A stretch of DNA of 64,000 nt from the NCBI GenBank assembly GCA_026413225.1, contig CM048554.1, positions 77,926,463 through 77,990,462 on the forward strand. Reading direction: 5' to 3'. Position 1 is the stretch's first letter. The number at the start of each line of letters is the position of its first letter. Made by a program: the position numbers and the translations under genes. The notes beneath the pieces were generated by a model, which was not told the DNA's origin, ran no database searches, and was given only the letters and a program-made list of their open reading frames with translations. Shown in pieces: positions 35,721 through 48,049 of the stretch. This DNA is from Otis tarda. Its lineage: Eukaryota; Chordata; Aves; Otidiformes; Otididae.

Positions 35721-37060
35721 ACTTGATTAGTGTTCCATAGAGGAATCCCTCATGAAAAGAAACCCTGTCAGGAAAGGCACTAATATTTTTCTCCCCTCAC
35801 AGTAAGAAGTTTCTTGGGTTGTTACCAGATTTTTTACACCATTTAAAAAAGTACTTTATAAACACATACTCTATGATGGTTTTTGAAACTTGACACCCAG
35901 TTATATTAAATTAACAGCAGCCTTCTACAAAAATCCAGATTTTCATGTCCTCCTTCAAGTGATTCTGTTACTCTGCAGTTACACAACTCCAGCATTTCAA
36001 ATATGACCATTTACTCCGATTTCAACAGAAATATGCAAAATCAAGATCAAAACCAATCCTGATCCCTTCCACTCAGCGTTCTCAGAGTGGCTTCTTGTAC
36101 AAATATTGGAAACTCAGCATATGTAGAAATGCAGTGTTGCTAGCACTGTGACAAGCCACCTTGTTCTCCACATTGGTTTGTGGATCAATTTTTGTTCCTC
36201 AGGACTTCACTGAGATTGCGTTGGCATCATTTTGAAAGGATTTATTCAACATGGGCAAAACCCCCTCTTGTCCATACAGATGCAACAGCACGGCCGAGTT
36301 AAAAGGCATCATCTTGCTTTCCACACCACACTTGTGATCTGCAAAAGTGCTGAAGCTGGAAATCCCCTGATGCTGGTAAATGACAAACAGCAGTGTGGTC
36401 ACACTCACACTGTCCACAAGAGATGTCCTGCTGCCCGAGACAGGAACAGCTACTGCAGGCTAAGAAGCAGGTCCTGCAGCTCGTAATGACCACTGCTGTA
36501 ACAGAGCTAGTCAAATGGATGTGTGCTTCAGAAGCCTATTAAAAAGTGACATGAAATCCCAAGTTTACAAATAGGAGAGCTCATTCTACTGTATTTACAG
36601 TAAGGGCATCCTTGATTAGATGATAACCATAAAAATGCAGGTAATTCTTATGGCTAGTTTAAATTAAATGTGCTTTGAAAAATAAACTCACCTCTAAATC
36701 TTTTTTAAATTCTTCCTTGTATATCAGGCAGAAAGTGGACTTCTCTACCCACTTTTCATATTTTCTCCCCATTTTGTAGGTTTAATTTAATAGTAGATGA
36801 AGCTTCCCAAGAGTTGCAAAGGATTTTTAATTCAACCTGAGAGGAAGTAGCAACAATGTTGTTGTGACTGAAAGGATGCTAAGAGCTCAGGTGCTGAAAA
36901 ACCACTTCATCTACCAACACTTCCTGTTCCTCTGAAGCTAGGGTGGTCACTGAAAACACTCAATGTCCATGTCATGTCAAATGATTATGAGCCCTACACA
37001 TTTTTTTTTCTGACACAGGCTGAACAGGGGAAGGGAACTTTGAGGTGGCAAGACACTGCA
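35721..37060. other. Unique AT-rich non-coding DNA
   Basis: No exon or repeat recognised; an ATTAAATGTG-type AT-rich run lies at 36655-36720. Confidence 0.4.
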
Positions 37061-37069
37061 TTTGAATGG

Positions 37070-37320
37070 AAGTCAAGATAAAGGAGGAAAAAAAAAAGGC
37101 AATAGGAAAAGGATAGAAAAAGGACGCAAAAAGGGTGGAGCAGTAAACTAGAGAAGATTAAGGCACAAGGTATTCTGAGGGAGAGAGTGAATGAGATAAA
37201 ACAAGAAGTAAGGCTGATGGCCTCCAAAGAAAGAAAAGATCCTGAAAAAGAGAAAAATAACTGTTAATAGGCACTTCATAAAATAAGAAAGAGGAAAGAA
37301 GAAAAAGAAAAGGCCATTAT
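37070..37320 (+). repeat. Polypurine-rich tract
   Basis: About 250 bases in which A and G strongly dominate on the plus strand (GGAGGAAAAAAAAAAGGC, GAAAAGGATAGAAAAAGGA, GAAAGAGGAAAGAAGAAAAA). Asymmetric purine tracts can adopt triplex structures. They also explain the Phe/Leu/Ser-rich minus-strand frames here. Confidence 0.7.
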
Positions 37321-37999
37321 AATTTTTATTCCATGCTCCTCTCTTTGTATTTTTTTTCATTTTGCTTTCAACATTATCTGTTATGTCACAAGAAAATCCT
37401 GTGTTTTGCTAAGTCAGCATCCATTTACTACAGTGCTTCAATAAACAAAAGCTATTCCAGCTTATCTGCTGGTTAGTCTGAATCCAGCAGAGACTCAAAT
37501 GCGTTTCTGGTGGTGCTATTTTGATTAGAGTCTCATGGTTTTCTGAAGTTCAGATTCATTTATTCTGAGCTTGAGCCAATAACGAAAGTCTTCTCATTGT
37601 ACTGAGATTAGATTTACATGTCAATGTAAAAATTCCGCTCTCAAAAACATACCTGGTTGCAGCATCTGTTGCAGTTTTATTCTCATGATCACACTCAGAC
37701 AAATATAAATTGGCTAGAGTGTAATTCTGTCTAGTAATTTCACAGAAACATCTATTTTGAGACTTTTGGGGCTATTTTATAAATGCTTCAAGGAAAGAAG
37801 GAAGATAAACAAAGAGGGATAGATTTGGCTTTGCAGGAAACAAAAAAGGGCTTTGTTTAATAAATTATCAAAGAAAGATAGATTGCAATAAAAAAGACAC
37901 ATCCAGGAAGAAAAAAGAATTCAGTGCGACTGACCTTCAAGTTCCCTCTGCTCTTTCATTAACTGTCCACTGAGGTGATCCCTGGCCAAATACGGGCAA

Positions 38000-38130
38000 T
38001 TCAGAGCCTGTCATAGAATTACAAGATGAATTAGGGACTGCTGCCACAAATTTACAGCTACCAAGGCCTCTGCTGATTAAATTTTCCCAGACTTGGAAGT
38101 AATTTCACTGGAAACGCTCGTAATGTGGCC
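38000..38130. promoter_or_regulatory. Candidate conserved regulatory block
   Basis: GAATTACAAGATGAATTAGG near 38017, AAATTTACAGC near 38048 and GCTGATTAAATTTTCC near 38071 give several ATTA cores in a compact unique stretch without coding potential or repeat similarity. Confidence 0.3.
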
Positions 38131-38454
38131 CTAAGATCAGCACCACGACAAATGGGGAAGGGCAATAACACTTTTCCCTTCCAATTATTGGGTGATTTTT
38201 TTTCTCCCGTGTGATTTGTAAGCAAATAGACATAATTTAAACCAGTGTGACATGAAAGTGCCAGATCTAACACGGATTGTTTGCATCCCAAAAAACTTGC
38301 CAGACAAATCTCAGTTTTCAATTCCCTTAAGGAAAGGTGACTCCTGTGTTTTAACTTCTGACTTCCAGCTCTTACTTACTAACTCCAGCTATCACACTAA
38401 ACAATTACTGACTCACGGCGAAATCAATTGAAAAGCTAATGTAGCTGAAACTGC

Positions 38455-38561
38455 ACACAGATACGCTCACTTACAGGTGAGTAACTTCACATGCATGAGT
38501 AGTGTCACTGCAATCGGTGGCATAACTCCTGTGCATAACTATTTGCAAAACCAAGGGCTCA
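38455..38561. repeat. Third palindromic MITE-like element
   Basis: GGTGAGTAACTTCACATGCA, then TGAGTAGTGTCACTG, a centre, then ACTCCTGTGCATAACTATTT and GCAAAACCAAGGGCTC. This fits the left arm, centre and right arm (GTGCATAACTATTTGCAGG ... GGGCCC) of a common palindromic amniote element. It abuts the SINE-type tail at 38562, an arrangement I recall from other amniote repeats. Confidence 0.55.
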
Positions 38562-38665
38562 GATTGTAAACTCACCCAGGCAGAAACCAGATCTTATCTG
38601 CCTGTAAAGCACCTGGCAGTGCACCTATCTTTGCCACTACATAAATTAATTACCATTAGCATCTG
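38562..38665 (+). repeat. SINE-type 3' tail
   Basis: GATTGTAAACTCACCCAGGC, then TTATCTGCCTGTAAAGCACC, TGGCAGTG and a final CTACATAAATTAATTA. This follows the AGATTGTAAGCTC ... GCAGGGACTGTC ... TGTAAAGCACCTAGCAC ... ATAAATAAT layout of an old amniote SINE/MITE tail. The match is diverged but in order over about 100 bases. Confidence 0.6.
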
Positions 38666-39462
38666 AATTTTGTCAGCTCCCGCATTCTCCCCTAACCTCA
38701 AACACCCAGAGCGATGTTTGTACGCGGTGGACGATAATAATACATACATGGATATTTCACTATTCTGAGATTTAATGTAGAGTTGTTCCAAAAATGTAAA
38801 AACAAGCTGAACATGTATAAGACATCTGAAAAGCTTCTAAGGTTGGAGGTCTGGGTGGGGGTAAGGGAAAACTTTAAAGGTAAAAAATATACTGAATTGA
38901 AATCCTGAAACACTCTGACCTTTAAACGGAACCTCTCCCCCCTCCTGAGATTTAAGATAAGTTCAGCAAACAAAATTTCACCCTGGGCTTGAGACATAAT
39001 CTGCTAAATTACTGAAGAAATAAACAAACACTTTTTCCCTTTAAAAGTCTCACCATAATTTTAGGGGAAAGACAGACCCCATTTCTTATAACTACTGGTG
39101 ATGGTTTCTACACACAAGCTCACATAGGAGGTAAAGCACAACAGGAAATACAAACTTAGACAGAAACAGTTGTGAAATAGCACCTCGAAGATAAGGAACT
39201 CTGAACAAGATGACTTTTGGTCATCTGAAGAAAAGAATAGTCATCTTCCTTCATCATTTCAGACTGATTGCTTCAGTTCGGTAATCTCACATTTCAATAG
39301 GTTTTTACTGCTGAGCCTACAGCAGCAGGGAGGGGGGACGGGAGAGGACGGCACTGGAAGTCCCGGTCAGTTCACTCAACACTTTTGGTGCACCTCAGCT
39401 AACATTTTAAAAAAATTCTCCAGTTTTTCCTTCAGAATGCTAGCTGATTTCATTTCCAATGG

Positions 39463-39565
39463 CAAAAAAAAAAAAAACACCAAAAAAACCCAACCAACCA
39501 ATCAAAAAAAAAAAACCAACAAAACCAACTATGAGCAAGTTGAAAGGGGGAAAAAAAAAAAAATG
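39463..39565 (+). repeat. A-rich low-complexity stretch
   Basis: Three A runs of 12-14 bases are separated by CCAACCAACCAATC and CCAACAAAACCAAC units. The 105-codon Lys/Asn/Thr-rich frame over it is an artefact. It could be a decayed poly-A tail, but no element body is recognisable beside it. Confidence 0.85.
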
Positions 39566-41035
39566 GAAGGGAACATTTCCATGTTAGATGATCTGCTGTT
39601 AAGCAAATCTTACTCATCAAGACAGCAGCTGGCTTTGATGCATGTATGGGTACTCACTGCCACTCTTTCTGTCCCTGTTTTCTCTTCTGAGGTCCAGCCT
39701 TTGCTAGTGGACAATTTCAACAGCTCCTTCAGCAGGCGCAAAAAACTCCAGTGAACAGTGAAAGCTACTACATGTTCACCAGACCAAAACTAAACTAAAA
39801 TGGGGAAAAATAAACAAAAACAATCAAAAGTAAGAAAAAGGAGTAAACTCTTCACTGACTCGTTTAGGTAAGACAAAAATCCCAATTTCCTGATCGCATG
39901 CCAGCAAAGATATTCATTTTAACAGTAGTCACAAAGACTGATTAAATTACATACTACTTCATTCAAATGAAGAAAAAAAAAACCATTATTTTTTATTCTT
40001 GTCTGAGATCTGCTTGGATATGTATGCACGCAAGAATTCTTTACCTGCTACCTTATGACACCACTGTCTAAAAGCTATTTTTTCTTTTATTGTTCCATAA
40101 ATCACAAAAGCTCCACAAGTTAGTTTCTAATAACATATCTTTCTTCAACTTCTTGGCTGGGTCCATTAAAAAGACCCTTGATTAAATTTTATTTGTGTTT
40201 ACCAAGTTCTACAGTGTAGAGCAATACTATTAATTCTTAAGCTTTAAGTCAAAGAAAGCAGCATGTTTTTCAAGTCTATGATAAAAAAGAAGGGGATGTC
40301 AGATTAAATCTGTCACAAAAATAATTACAGAAATAACAATGTATGATTAAAATACAAACAATGACAACGAAATCCAATCTACTCTGAATCTTCATCTCTT
40401 TTTAGTTGTGCAATAGAAAACTGAAGACACTCACACTATCCCACCCCAAAGAGATGTCTCTTCACACAATATACACCACTTTGTATATAGCAACTATGTA
40501 CATTTTTTTTTAAAAAGTGGTTTAACTTGGAAGAGTGACAAGAGAGTACAACTGACACTTGACTACTACACACACATCCTTAGTTGCACATCACCTTGGG
40601 GGCTGCACCCTCCTCAAGAACTAACCCTTCGTGGCAGCTACTTACTCACAGCTCTCTTCGCGTTAGAAACACAAAGTGGAAATCTCACCTTGGATATAGG
40701 TCAGGACCTAAAGCGCAGTCCGCTGGCCAGTGGCTAGGGCAGGTGCGAACATGGGCCGGCCGGCCGCTTTCACACTGAGGCCCACGCCAGCGGCTCAGCG
40801 TCTTTATCAAGTGAGAAAGTAGAGCAGAAGCTAAGAGAGTACATCTTTTAAGCAGGATATTTAGGAGCCTCTGCAATCCTTTTACCAGACACACAAATGC
40901 AACCTGGCTGCTTGCTTTGCTTTGCTTTTCTTTTCTTTTTTTTCCCTTCCCCTCCATTCTAAAAATACTAACCCTTCTCCTGAACTACTTGGAAGGGACT
41001 TGCGAAGGGGTGGAGTGAGGGAAATCAGTGCGGCA
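39566..41035. other. AT-rich non-coding DNA
   Basis: No gene seen. Homopolymer A or T runs near 39971 and 40505 and a CTTTT-rich stretch at 40917-40945. Confidence 0.4.
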
Positions 41036-41039
41036 AGTC

Positions 41040-41500
41040 ACCTTTCAGCCACCTATGACATCAGCCTGCTGCCCTGATTCCTTCATTAATACCTTTGAGC
41101 TCAAAACAATGGGCCTGCCATTAAGCACCACACAGTTCAAGATAAGAAAGCCCTAAGCAGATAATAATCGGTGCATTTAGCTGGATTTCAAACATTCAGC
41201 TGCTTAATCATTTCTTCCTCGCTGCATGCTACCCAAACACAGGGGGAATGCTTTGGATGCCTTGGGCTAAGGAAGAAGGAGCTGGGGTGTGGGGAAGAGA
41301 AGGGAGAGAGCAGAGCCACAGGATGGGGATTGAGGGGGAGAGGGGGATTTCATTGGCAATCCTCTCCCTGGGAAATGAAAACATTTCTTAATTGCCATTA
41401 GGGAAATAGGTTAAATACAGGCTTGGTAAGCTGCTAAGGGCTGGCTAACAGATTAGCACGGATGGCTGTTGAGGTATACTCATTTCCATTCTATGACGGA
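41040..41500. promoter_or_regulatory. Candidate conserved regulatory block
   Basis: TTCATTAATACC near 41082, GCCATTAAGCACC near 41117, GATAATAATCGG near 41160, GCTGCTTAATCATTTC near 41201, TTTCATTGGC near 41347, CTTAATTGCCATTAGGG near 41387 and GATTAGCACGG near 41451. Two motif-dense halves flank a GA-rich stretch (41270-41345). Unique and non-coding. Confidence 0.38.
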
Positions 41501-44500
41501 GCAGGGAATTTCTGTTTTCTTAATAGTCTTCAAAGACTGTTCCTGTCAGGCACTGGGTGTGAGACTGCTAGTTAGATTTTAACTAGTCACCTTCCACCTG
41601 ACGAAATGAGGCCCAGTCCTCTGGCCCTGGAGTGACTGCTTTACTGCTTCACGCAAGGAAACAGAAACGGCAGGACAGGGTGACGAGGGAGGTATTGTCA
41701 CATCTGCCTGCTTTGCTCACACGAAATAACAAATGAGTAATTGCAGAATCAGAGGAAATAAAGACATATGTGGCATACCTGCCACACCAGGAAAGAAGGG
41801 GGCAACAAAAAGCAGCTCAGAATCCCCAAACACTGAACGGGCTCACGGGCAGAGCTGGGGCTTAACAACAGTCGTGCCAGGGCCGAGTAAGGCCTCACCT
41901 TGGAAACCTTGGGGCCCAGGGAGGTGGGAGCCTGGGCAACTTGTGAAACTCAAATGTCACCGCATGCCTGCTCAGATCCTCAAAGCCCCCTCCTTCCCCA
42001 CGTTCACCCAAGGCACCCTTCCTCTTCACCTGTAGGTTCCTCAAAAGCCCCACAAAGCCCTACAAAGAGAATGGTAAAAAAAGTTGCCAGCAAACTGAGC
42101 AGGAGCGAACGGAAACCAAGTTTCCCTCTAAATGGGCACAGTCTTACTCATCCACAAAACTAAAAAGTGGGTACAAGTAGTACAGGCTGCAAAGCTGAGG
42201 CACCATCCCTGTAATCCTTCGTCATGCAAAACTCCCCGGGGCAGGAGTGGAAGTTTTATCTGAGTAAGGCCTGAGTTTTTTAAGGAAAGCCTTTGTTCTG
42301 GGGCTCCCTGAAGCCAATACACTGAACTATGCAAACAATCATGGATTGGCAGGTGAAGTCGACAGGGGGTCGTTTGAAGAACAAGCTTCTGGCAACAATG
42401 CTGGTTTAAAGCAGTTGCTGCCACCCCCTCCTCCCTGTTTCCTACCTGTGGACACATTTACTTTCCCCCCACCCCAGTCTTCCCCAATAATAACGACACA
42501 AGCATTTGTACAGCTGTGTGCAAAATGCATCAAGAAACTGCTCCGGCTGTAAACTACCCTGGCTGGGCACTCTTCCACAAGCCTTAACTTAGGTCATAAA
42601 CAACTCGGAGGCAGGGAACACTGTGGCCATGATTTAATAAACAAGTAACAGAGATGCACAGGCTATAGACACGGCTGCAACTATTCTACAGCACTGTAAA
42701 CCGCTCACCCAGAAGGTCCACCCTACCAGCATCTTTTAGCCTCCAGGACAGGGCTGCATCCATATCACCTACCAGCAATGACCCCTGGTCTGTCTTGAAC
42801 ACCCAAACTATGCCCAGGAATTGTCCAAGTGTTGGTTGAGTCAAGTGAAACTGCTAGCAACCATCCTAACCAAAACTGCTCACTATCATACCCACCGGTT
42901 AGCAGTATAGACTTTCAGCACCGAGGGCTCCTATGCCCAGTAGGCTTCCATGATTAACCCAGAGGCTCAGAGACCAATGGTTAAATGTATTTTGTCTCCT
43001 TGGGGAACAGAGAACAGCCTAGAGTCATCTCCATCGTGTTTTGATATGTCCCATGTGTATCTGTCTGCATCATCAAACATCTTAACACATTTTAAAGTCT
43101 GTTTCATCTGATTAAATGTAAACTTCTCCACTGCGGATGTCTAAAAGAGATTGATAAACGTTTTGTAAATGCTGGCTGGTTTTCTCCATGGACAGTAAAG
43201 GGAGCTCTGAGAGAACTGACTCAAATTCAGGCACATGAAGTTGAGTGAAAAATATGCCACCCCAGCTCCCTGCCCAGAATCACATTGGAGACAAAGGGAG
43301 ACCACAAAATTCAGTCTGGATGTTCTTTCTTCCAAGTCAATATGCTTGCCACAAGGTGAGACTTAAAGCACGGTTACCTGTGTGTACAGACAGATACAAG
43401 ATCACTGTGGAACAACAACCACGTTGGTAACAAATGCTGTTGAAGAGAGTTTGTCCAGCTGTTCTGCTCTCACAGATTCAGCTAGCATGGGCAGAAAGCC
43501 CATTCATTTCCATAGCACTAGCTGTTGTTTTTCTTTTGGCTAGTAATTCCATGCACTTTATTTGCATGGAGTGTTTTTCCCAGGAATACACTGGATTCGG
43601 ATCTGAAGTCAACAAGAAATGAAAAACCCAGCACTTTCCTTGGTTCTTGGTTCCCTTTATCACCCCTCATTCAGAAATGTTTGCCTGCTTCCTGTACATA
43701 TGAAGTTATCTGTGAATTGACACAAATCCCTGGGCCATGGATAGGTATTCTTCCTGGATAATCCAAGAATTGACAGGAAAATATACGCCAGGGCAACTGG
43801 GGAACCAAGGGTACAGTATGCTTGTTTTAAAGAGCCTGGGACAGATCCTTTGCATCTGCCAATCATTTCAGGTCAGACATTTTTATGCCTGTTTTTCCTG
43901 CGACCACACATTTAGCCACAGCCAATCTAAACTAGCCACAGCATTGCCAGAATGACAACTAAGCAACGAAAGTATGTTTTTGCATGGTGGCTGCAGACGA
44001 TGTCCTCAGCAGCTGAATGCGGTCACTCTGGCTGGGTGTAAGAAACGCTGCGTTAGGTCCACGGAAATCAGTGGTGATGCACCTGATCAGGCAAGTTGAG
44101 AATGGGCCTTTTCTATGAACTTCTGTAATAATACCAAAGTATCTTAAAAAAAAAAAATTATTAATACAGTGCTCATTTTGCTCATTTATCCTGTGTCCTT
44201 TTTTTTTGGTAGACAAAAACCAGTAGGGAAATAACAGAGGTGTCTACTGTTATCTCAGCCTTCTTGACAAGACTATTTTTTTCCAGCATAGGTATAGTTC
44301 AAGACTGTGCACCCTTTGAACTATTTACATCTGGACATGCAAGCCTAAGCCTTACATGCACGTGTAAGCCTTTTCAAACACATGACTATGCTATGGTACA
44401 ACCCTTTTTAGCAAAAACATGCATTTACTCTTGTTCAAGACTGTCTGAGTACCCCTGGCAGGCACCGCATGCTAGGCCAGCACAATCCTGGTTCCCAGTG

Positions 44501-45360
44501 AAGAAAAAAAGATGCTGTCTTAAATGTAACAGAAGATCAGTTAATGTGGTTTTTTTTTCTGTCATTAAGAAAAGCAGAGGTACTGTTTTGAAGTACTAGT
44601 ACAGTGGCGAAGCAGTGGACACACTGTGCTTTACATCAAGTACTTTCCTTGACAACCTAAGTAGCATACAGATAAATTGTCTCTTTCTCCAAGTTACGAC
44701 AAGTCCAATTACTTTGAACCCTACCTTTGGTTTAAGGCACTCGAATTCTCATTCCGTAAACCCTCTAGTATGTGCATTCCTGTAACAGAACAAATACTTT
44801 TTGCTTATTGCATAAACATTTATGCTATTTATAAATATAGAAATAAAGTATCTATATTAGCAAATAGTATTCAGAGTAGTATCATGAGATCAGATCGTTA
44901 TCCTCTGATGGCATAAAATTAATAAGGTCAGTGGGAAAAGCAGCTCTATGGCAAGCATGGGGACTACTGCTGCAAAGAAGGCTCCTGATTCCTATATTGT
45001 AAATATAAAAAAGTCCAGACTTTTTTTTCCAAGCTATTCTTTACAAATTTTTTCTTTTACACCTTGCATATCTAAAGAGAGCATCTCTATTACAATATTG
45101 TGTTCTACAAGAAGGGAAATTAATCTCATCAGCCATTCTGGAATCCCCCCCCGTTATGAATTACATCTCAAACCACACTTGGCAAACCAAAAATGCTTTG
45201 AGGAATCCCGGACAAGTAGTCAGGCAGAAGTCTACTTATAATTATGTAAATATGTTGTGCTGGGAAATAAGTTGCTTGTGAATTAACTATTAAGGACAGA
45301 CCTTTTTTCATCAAGATGTTACTTGCATCCAGCAGCTTTACACCAAAGTAAAATGAGGAA
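41501..45360. other. Unique non-coding DNA
   Basis: No defensible exon. The open frames at 41733-42163 (plus) and 42128-42457 (minus) overlap and carry no domain. A stretch at about 44055-44115 (GGTCCACGGAAATCAGTGG, ending GAGAATGGGCC) could be another decayed palindromic element. A and T runs near 44146 and 44198. Confidence 0.4.
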
Positions 45361-45365
45361 CAAAT

Positions 45366-45450
45366 GGACCATATTCTACAGTGGGTGAAAATAATCTTCT
45401 CAACTACACTAGAGCAGCTCCACTGCAGCCCAGTGGAGACACATTAGCAA
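45366..45450. repeat. Possible palindromic MITE fragment
   Basis: GGACCATATTCTACAGTGGG, then CTCAACTACACTAGAGCAGC and TCCACTGCAGCCCAGTGGAG. It resembles the left arm and centre of another short amniote palindromic family (GGCCAGATTCTG ... GGTGTAAAT ... CTCCACTG). The right arm is lost or too diverged. Confidence 0.35.
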
Positions 45451-45537
45451 GAAACAAACTAGACGAAGTCATGGAGAAGTAAAGTGGAATTTTAAAGAAT
45501 AAGTTTTATTTGAAATAAACAAAGTGAACAACCTGAC

Positions 45538-45551
45538 GGGGGGGGGGGGGG
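45538..45551 (+). repeat. G14 homopolymer
   Basis: A run of 14 G immediately upstream of the old CR1 fragment; its length is prone to sequencing error. Confidence 0.9.
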
Positions 45552-45740
45552 AAGTGTCAGGTGCTGCATTAATTATTGCCTTTAAATCAAGATTAGATGG
45601 CTTCCTAAAAACAAGCTTTAGCACATTCATTTAGGACATAAGATCAGTGCAGGCATTACTGGGTGAATTTCTATAACTGATGTTCTGCTGAAGATAAAAC
45701 TACTAGATCATAACAAATTTATGCTTTAAAGTCTATAAAG
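45552..45740 (+). mobile_element. Old CR1 LINE 3' fragment
   Basis: TTTAAATCAAGATTAGATGG then CTTCCTAAAA, GCATTACTGGGTGAATTTCT, ACTACTAGATCATAACAAAT and GCTTTAAAGTCTATAAAG occur in the order of the last part of older CR1 subfamilies in birds and turtles (TTTAAATCAAGACTGGATG ... ACTGGGTGAAATTCTATGGCC ... GACTAGATGATCATAATGG ... AAATCTATGA). The first part codes for the end of the reverse transcriptase product in intact copies; here only remnants remain. It is much more diverged than the copy at 50.4-51.5 kb, so it is a different, older insertion. Confidence 0.72.
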
Positions 45741-47985
45741 CTCGGAATGTGACCCACCATTACTTACGATGTGACAAAAGAGCTCCCTCGACTATTTATT
45801 AGAAAAGGTAAATTAATGTTAAAGACTATTAGCTGAGCTTCTCATTATCCAAGTACATTTTTTTTCTGTCACCCTCCTCTCCCCCCTTTTATTCAAAACA
45901 CAAATACACAAGCCTATTTCAAGATGAGACCAAATTAATGTGGGACTGACTTTGTGCATGAAAGGAAAAGAAGCCCGAGTTCCTATAAACCTTTCAAACC
46001 TTCATTCCACCTCCCTTCCCAGTTTGCACGGAGGAGTCTATTTTACAACTTTATCCATGTAATGGTCCTGCAGACCGCTTCTTCATGCCAAAATTTCTCT
46101 TTGAAGTTTGCTCTCCCATTAGCATTTCAGTGTAGGTATTCAAACTGATCGCGCAAGCACAGCAGAACTCCAGAACTGTCCACGTTCCGTCGAATACAGT
46201 TGTTTCATGTTGCCTGTGATTTACAGTCTTAATTAATGCTCAAAAGAAGAAGAGCACATCTTTGGTGGAGCGTTCCCCCTCCACACACACGCACACCCCT
46301 CCTCCTTTTTTTTTTTTTTTTTCGGTACAAACCAGCACTCTCAGGGTTTTGTTGGACATTGTGCAGGATGGCTTTGCCAAGCAGAATGGAACACACTTAA
46401 TACTTTTCCTTTATAACCTTTGCAATAAATCAGCTACCACTCCACTTGCACGAGAATGGCCATTAGTGTCCTGTCCCCTCCCCCAGCACTTCCCGAATTT
46501 TAAACAAAGTAGGAATAAACTGAAGCTGAGCAGAGCCAGCGAGCCCAGTAAATCAGTTTAATGAGAACTGAATCAGTCGTATGAAGTCCACTACTGAGCA
46601 AATAAGGTGGACAGGAGAGGCTGAGCTTTCCATGGAGGTACTGGGGACGGGGAAGCAGGAAAGCAGTGCTCACATACTCGATCTTCAGCAATGACATATG
46701 GCTGTTGTGAACACGCTGTTCTTTGAAATCACATTTGCTGCGGCTTGCTGCTGCAATTCATTGTTTAGATTTGGCTGTTTCCTCTCCTGTTCGTGGTTTT
46801 GTTCCTCCATGTTTTCCCACAGAAGTGGAGTTTTCTGTTTACCCATTTTCACCACTTATCTCCTCTGAGATTCGCTTTGAGTCTTCATTTCTCCTTCTCA
46901 GGTCTCCCCTATTTCCACATTTACTGTAAGTGAACACATCTACACATGTATATATACATCCTACTGTTCTATTCAAAAGCCAGAAAGCAAATAATCCTGT
47001 ATTTGCAGGAATGCAGAGCATAAAGAAACCACATCAGCTTATGTATATGACAGCATGTAGACTCTGGGCATTCAGCATCAAAAACACCTTCTCAAAAGTG
47101 TAAACACTCCCCTCAAAAAACCACAAAAAACCAACCAAACTAAACTAATGCACGTTGGTTCAACCATTTCTTCAAACCAGAGGCAGTAACTTGCACAAGT
47201 GGGGCCATGTATGGATTTTCTTGGTCAAAGGGGACTAAGAGGCTTTTTACTTCCCACACCTCAGTCTCCATCTTGGTGCCATAGCATCTGCTTGTTCGCT
47301 CAGTCTCATGCACGCAGAAAAAGGAGCTGTTAAGATGCACGAATGACCAAAATGAGGAATTAGTATGTCCCCTTTGCACAGCGCTGTGCTGTTGTCCTGC
47401 TCCAGCCACAAAAACTGCTGGACAAGGGAGGCCCATTCAGATCACCTGTGTCTCTTCCTCAGGACTGCCAAACCTCCTTCACTTATAACTCAGCAAGACA
47501 ATTTCATCCTATCTCAGGTGCCCCGACCCCAGCTGTAACTCTTTTCTACTTGAAATGGTCGTCTCTTTTCAAAATTAAGAGCTGAAAGATGGATCACCTT
47601 TTCTCTTCTGCCTTCTTCCCTCCTCCAGAAAGAGCAACCAGAGGCCACTTACGACATTCTGCTATCACAGGAGTCCCAAATGTGGACCAAGATATAAGCC
47701 TGTAGCTATTATTTGTAAATCTGGTCCTGTTCCCAGAACATTACTGTCTTCACTGTGAGCCTAACAGAAGAGCAGAATGTGACTCATCTCTCTGAACACT
47801 TACACGGGCCACACTTTTAATCCTAGCAGGCTGGCCAGTGAAACCCGTTAGAGCATCTTGTGCTGTTTCTCTGACAGTGCATCAGTTTCTCAGATGCACT
47901 ATTGCACATTCTCCTGGATAACCTGAAAAATGTCCGTCTCTATTCGATTTTCAGACTTGTCAATAGGAAAACCTATTATTACTGG
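45741..47985. other. Unique non-coding DNA
   Basis: No exon or repeat body. A (CA)-like stretch followed by a T run lies at about 46282-46322, and short ATATATAC sequence near 46950. Confidence 0.4.
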
Positions 47986-48021
47986 CACCCCTCCACCTTC
48001 TCCATGGCTTCCGGGAAAAGA

Positions 48022-48046
48022 CAGCTAATTAAAGCTGCTAATTAGA
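48022..48046 (+). promoter_or_regulatory. Repeated GCTAATTA homeodomain-type sites
   Basis: AGCTAATTAAAGC is followed directly by TGCTAATTAGAG. The GCTAATTA unit occurs twice 13 bases apart, which is slightly more than one helical turn. This spacing would suit two cooperating homeodomain proteins. No binding data. Confidence 0.4.
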
Positions 48047-48049
48047 GAG

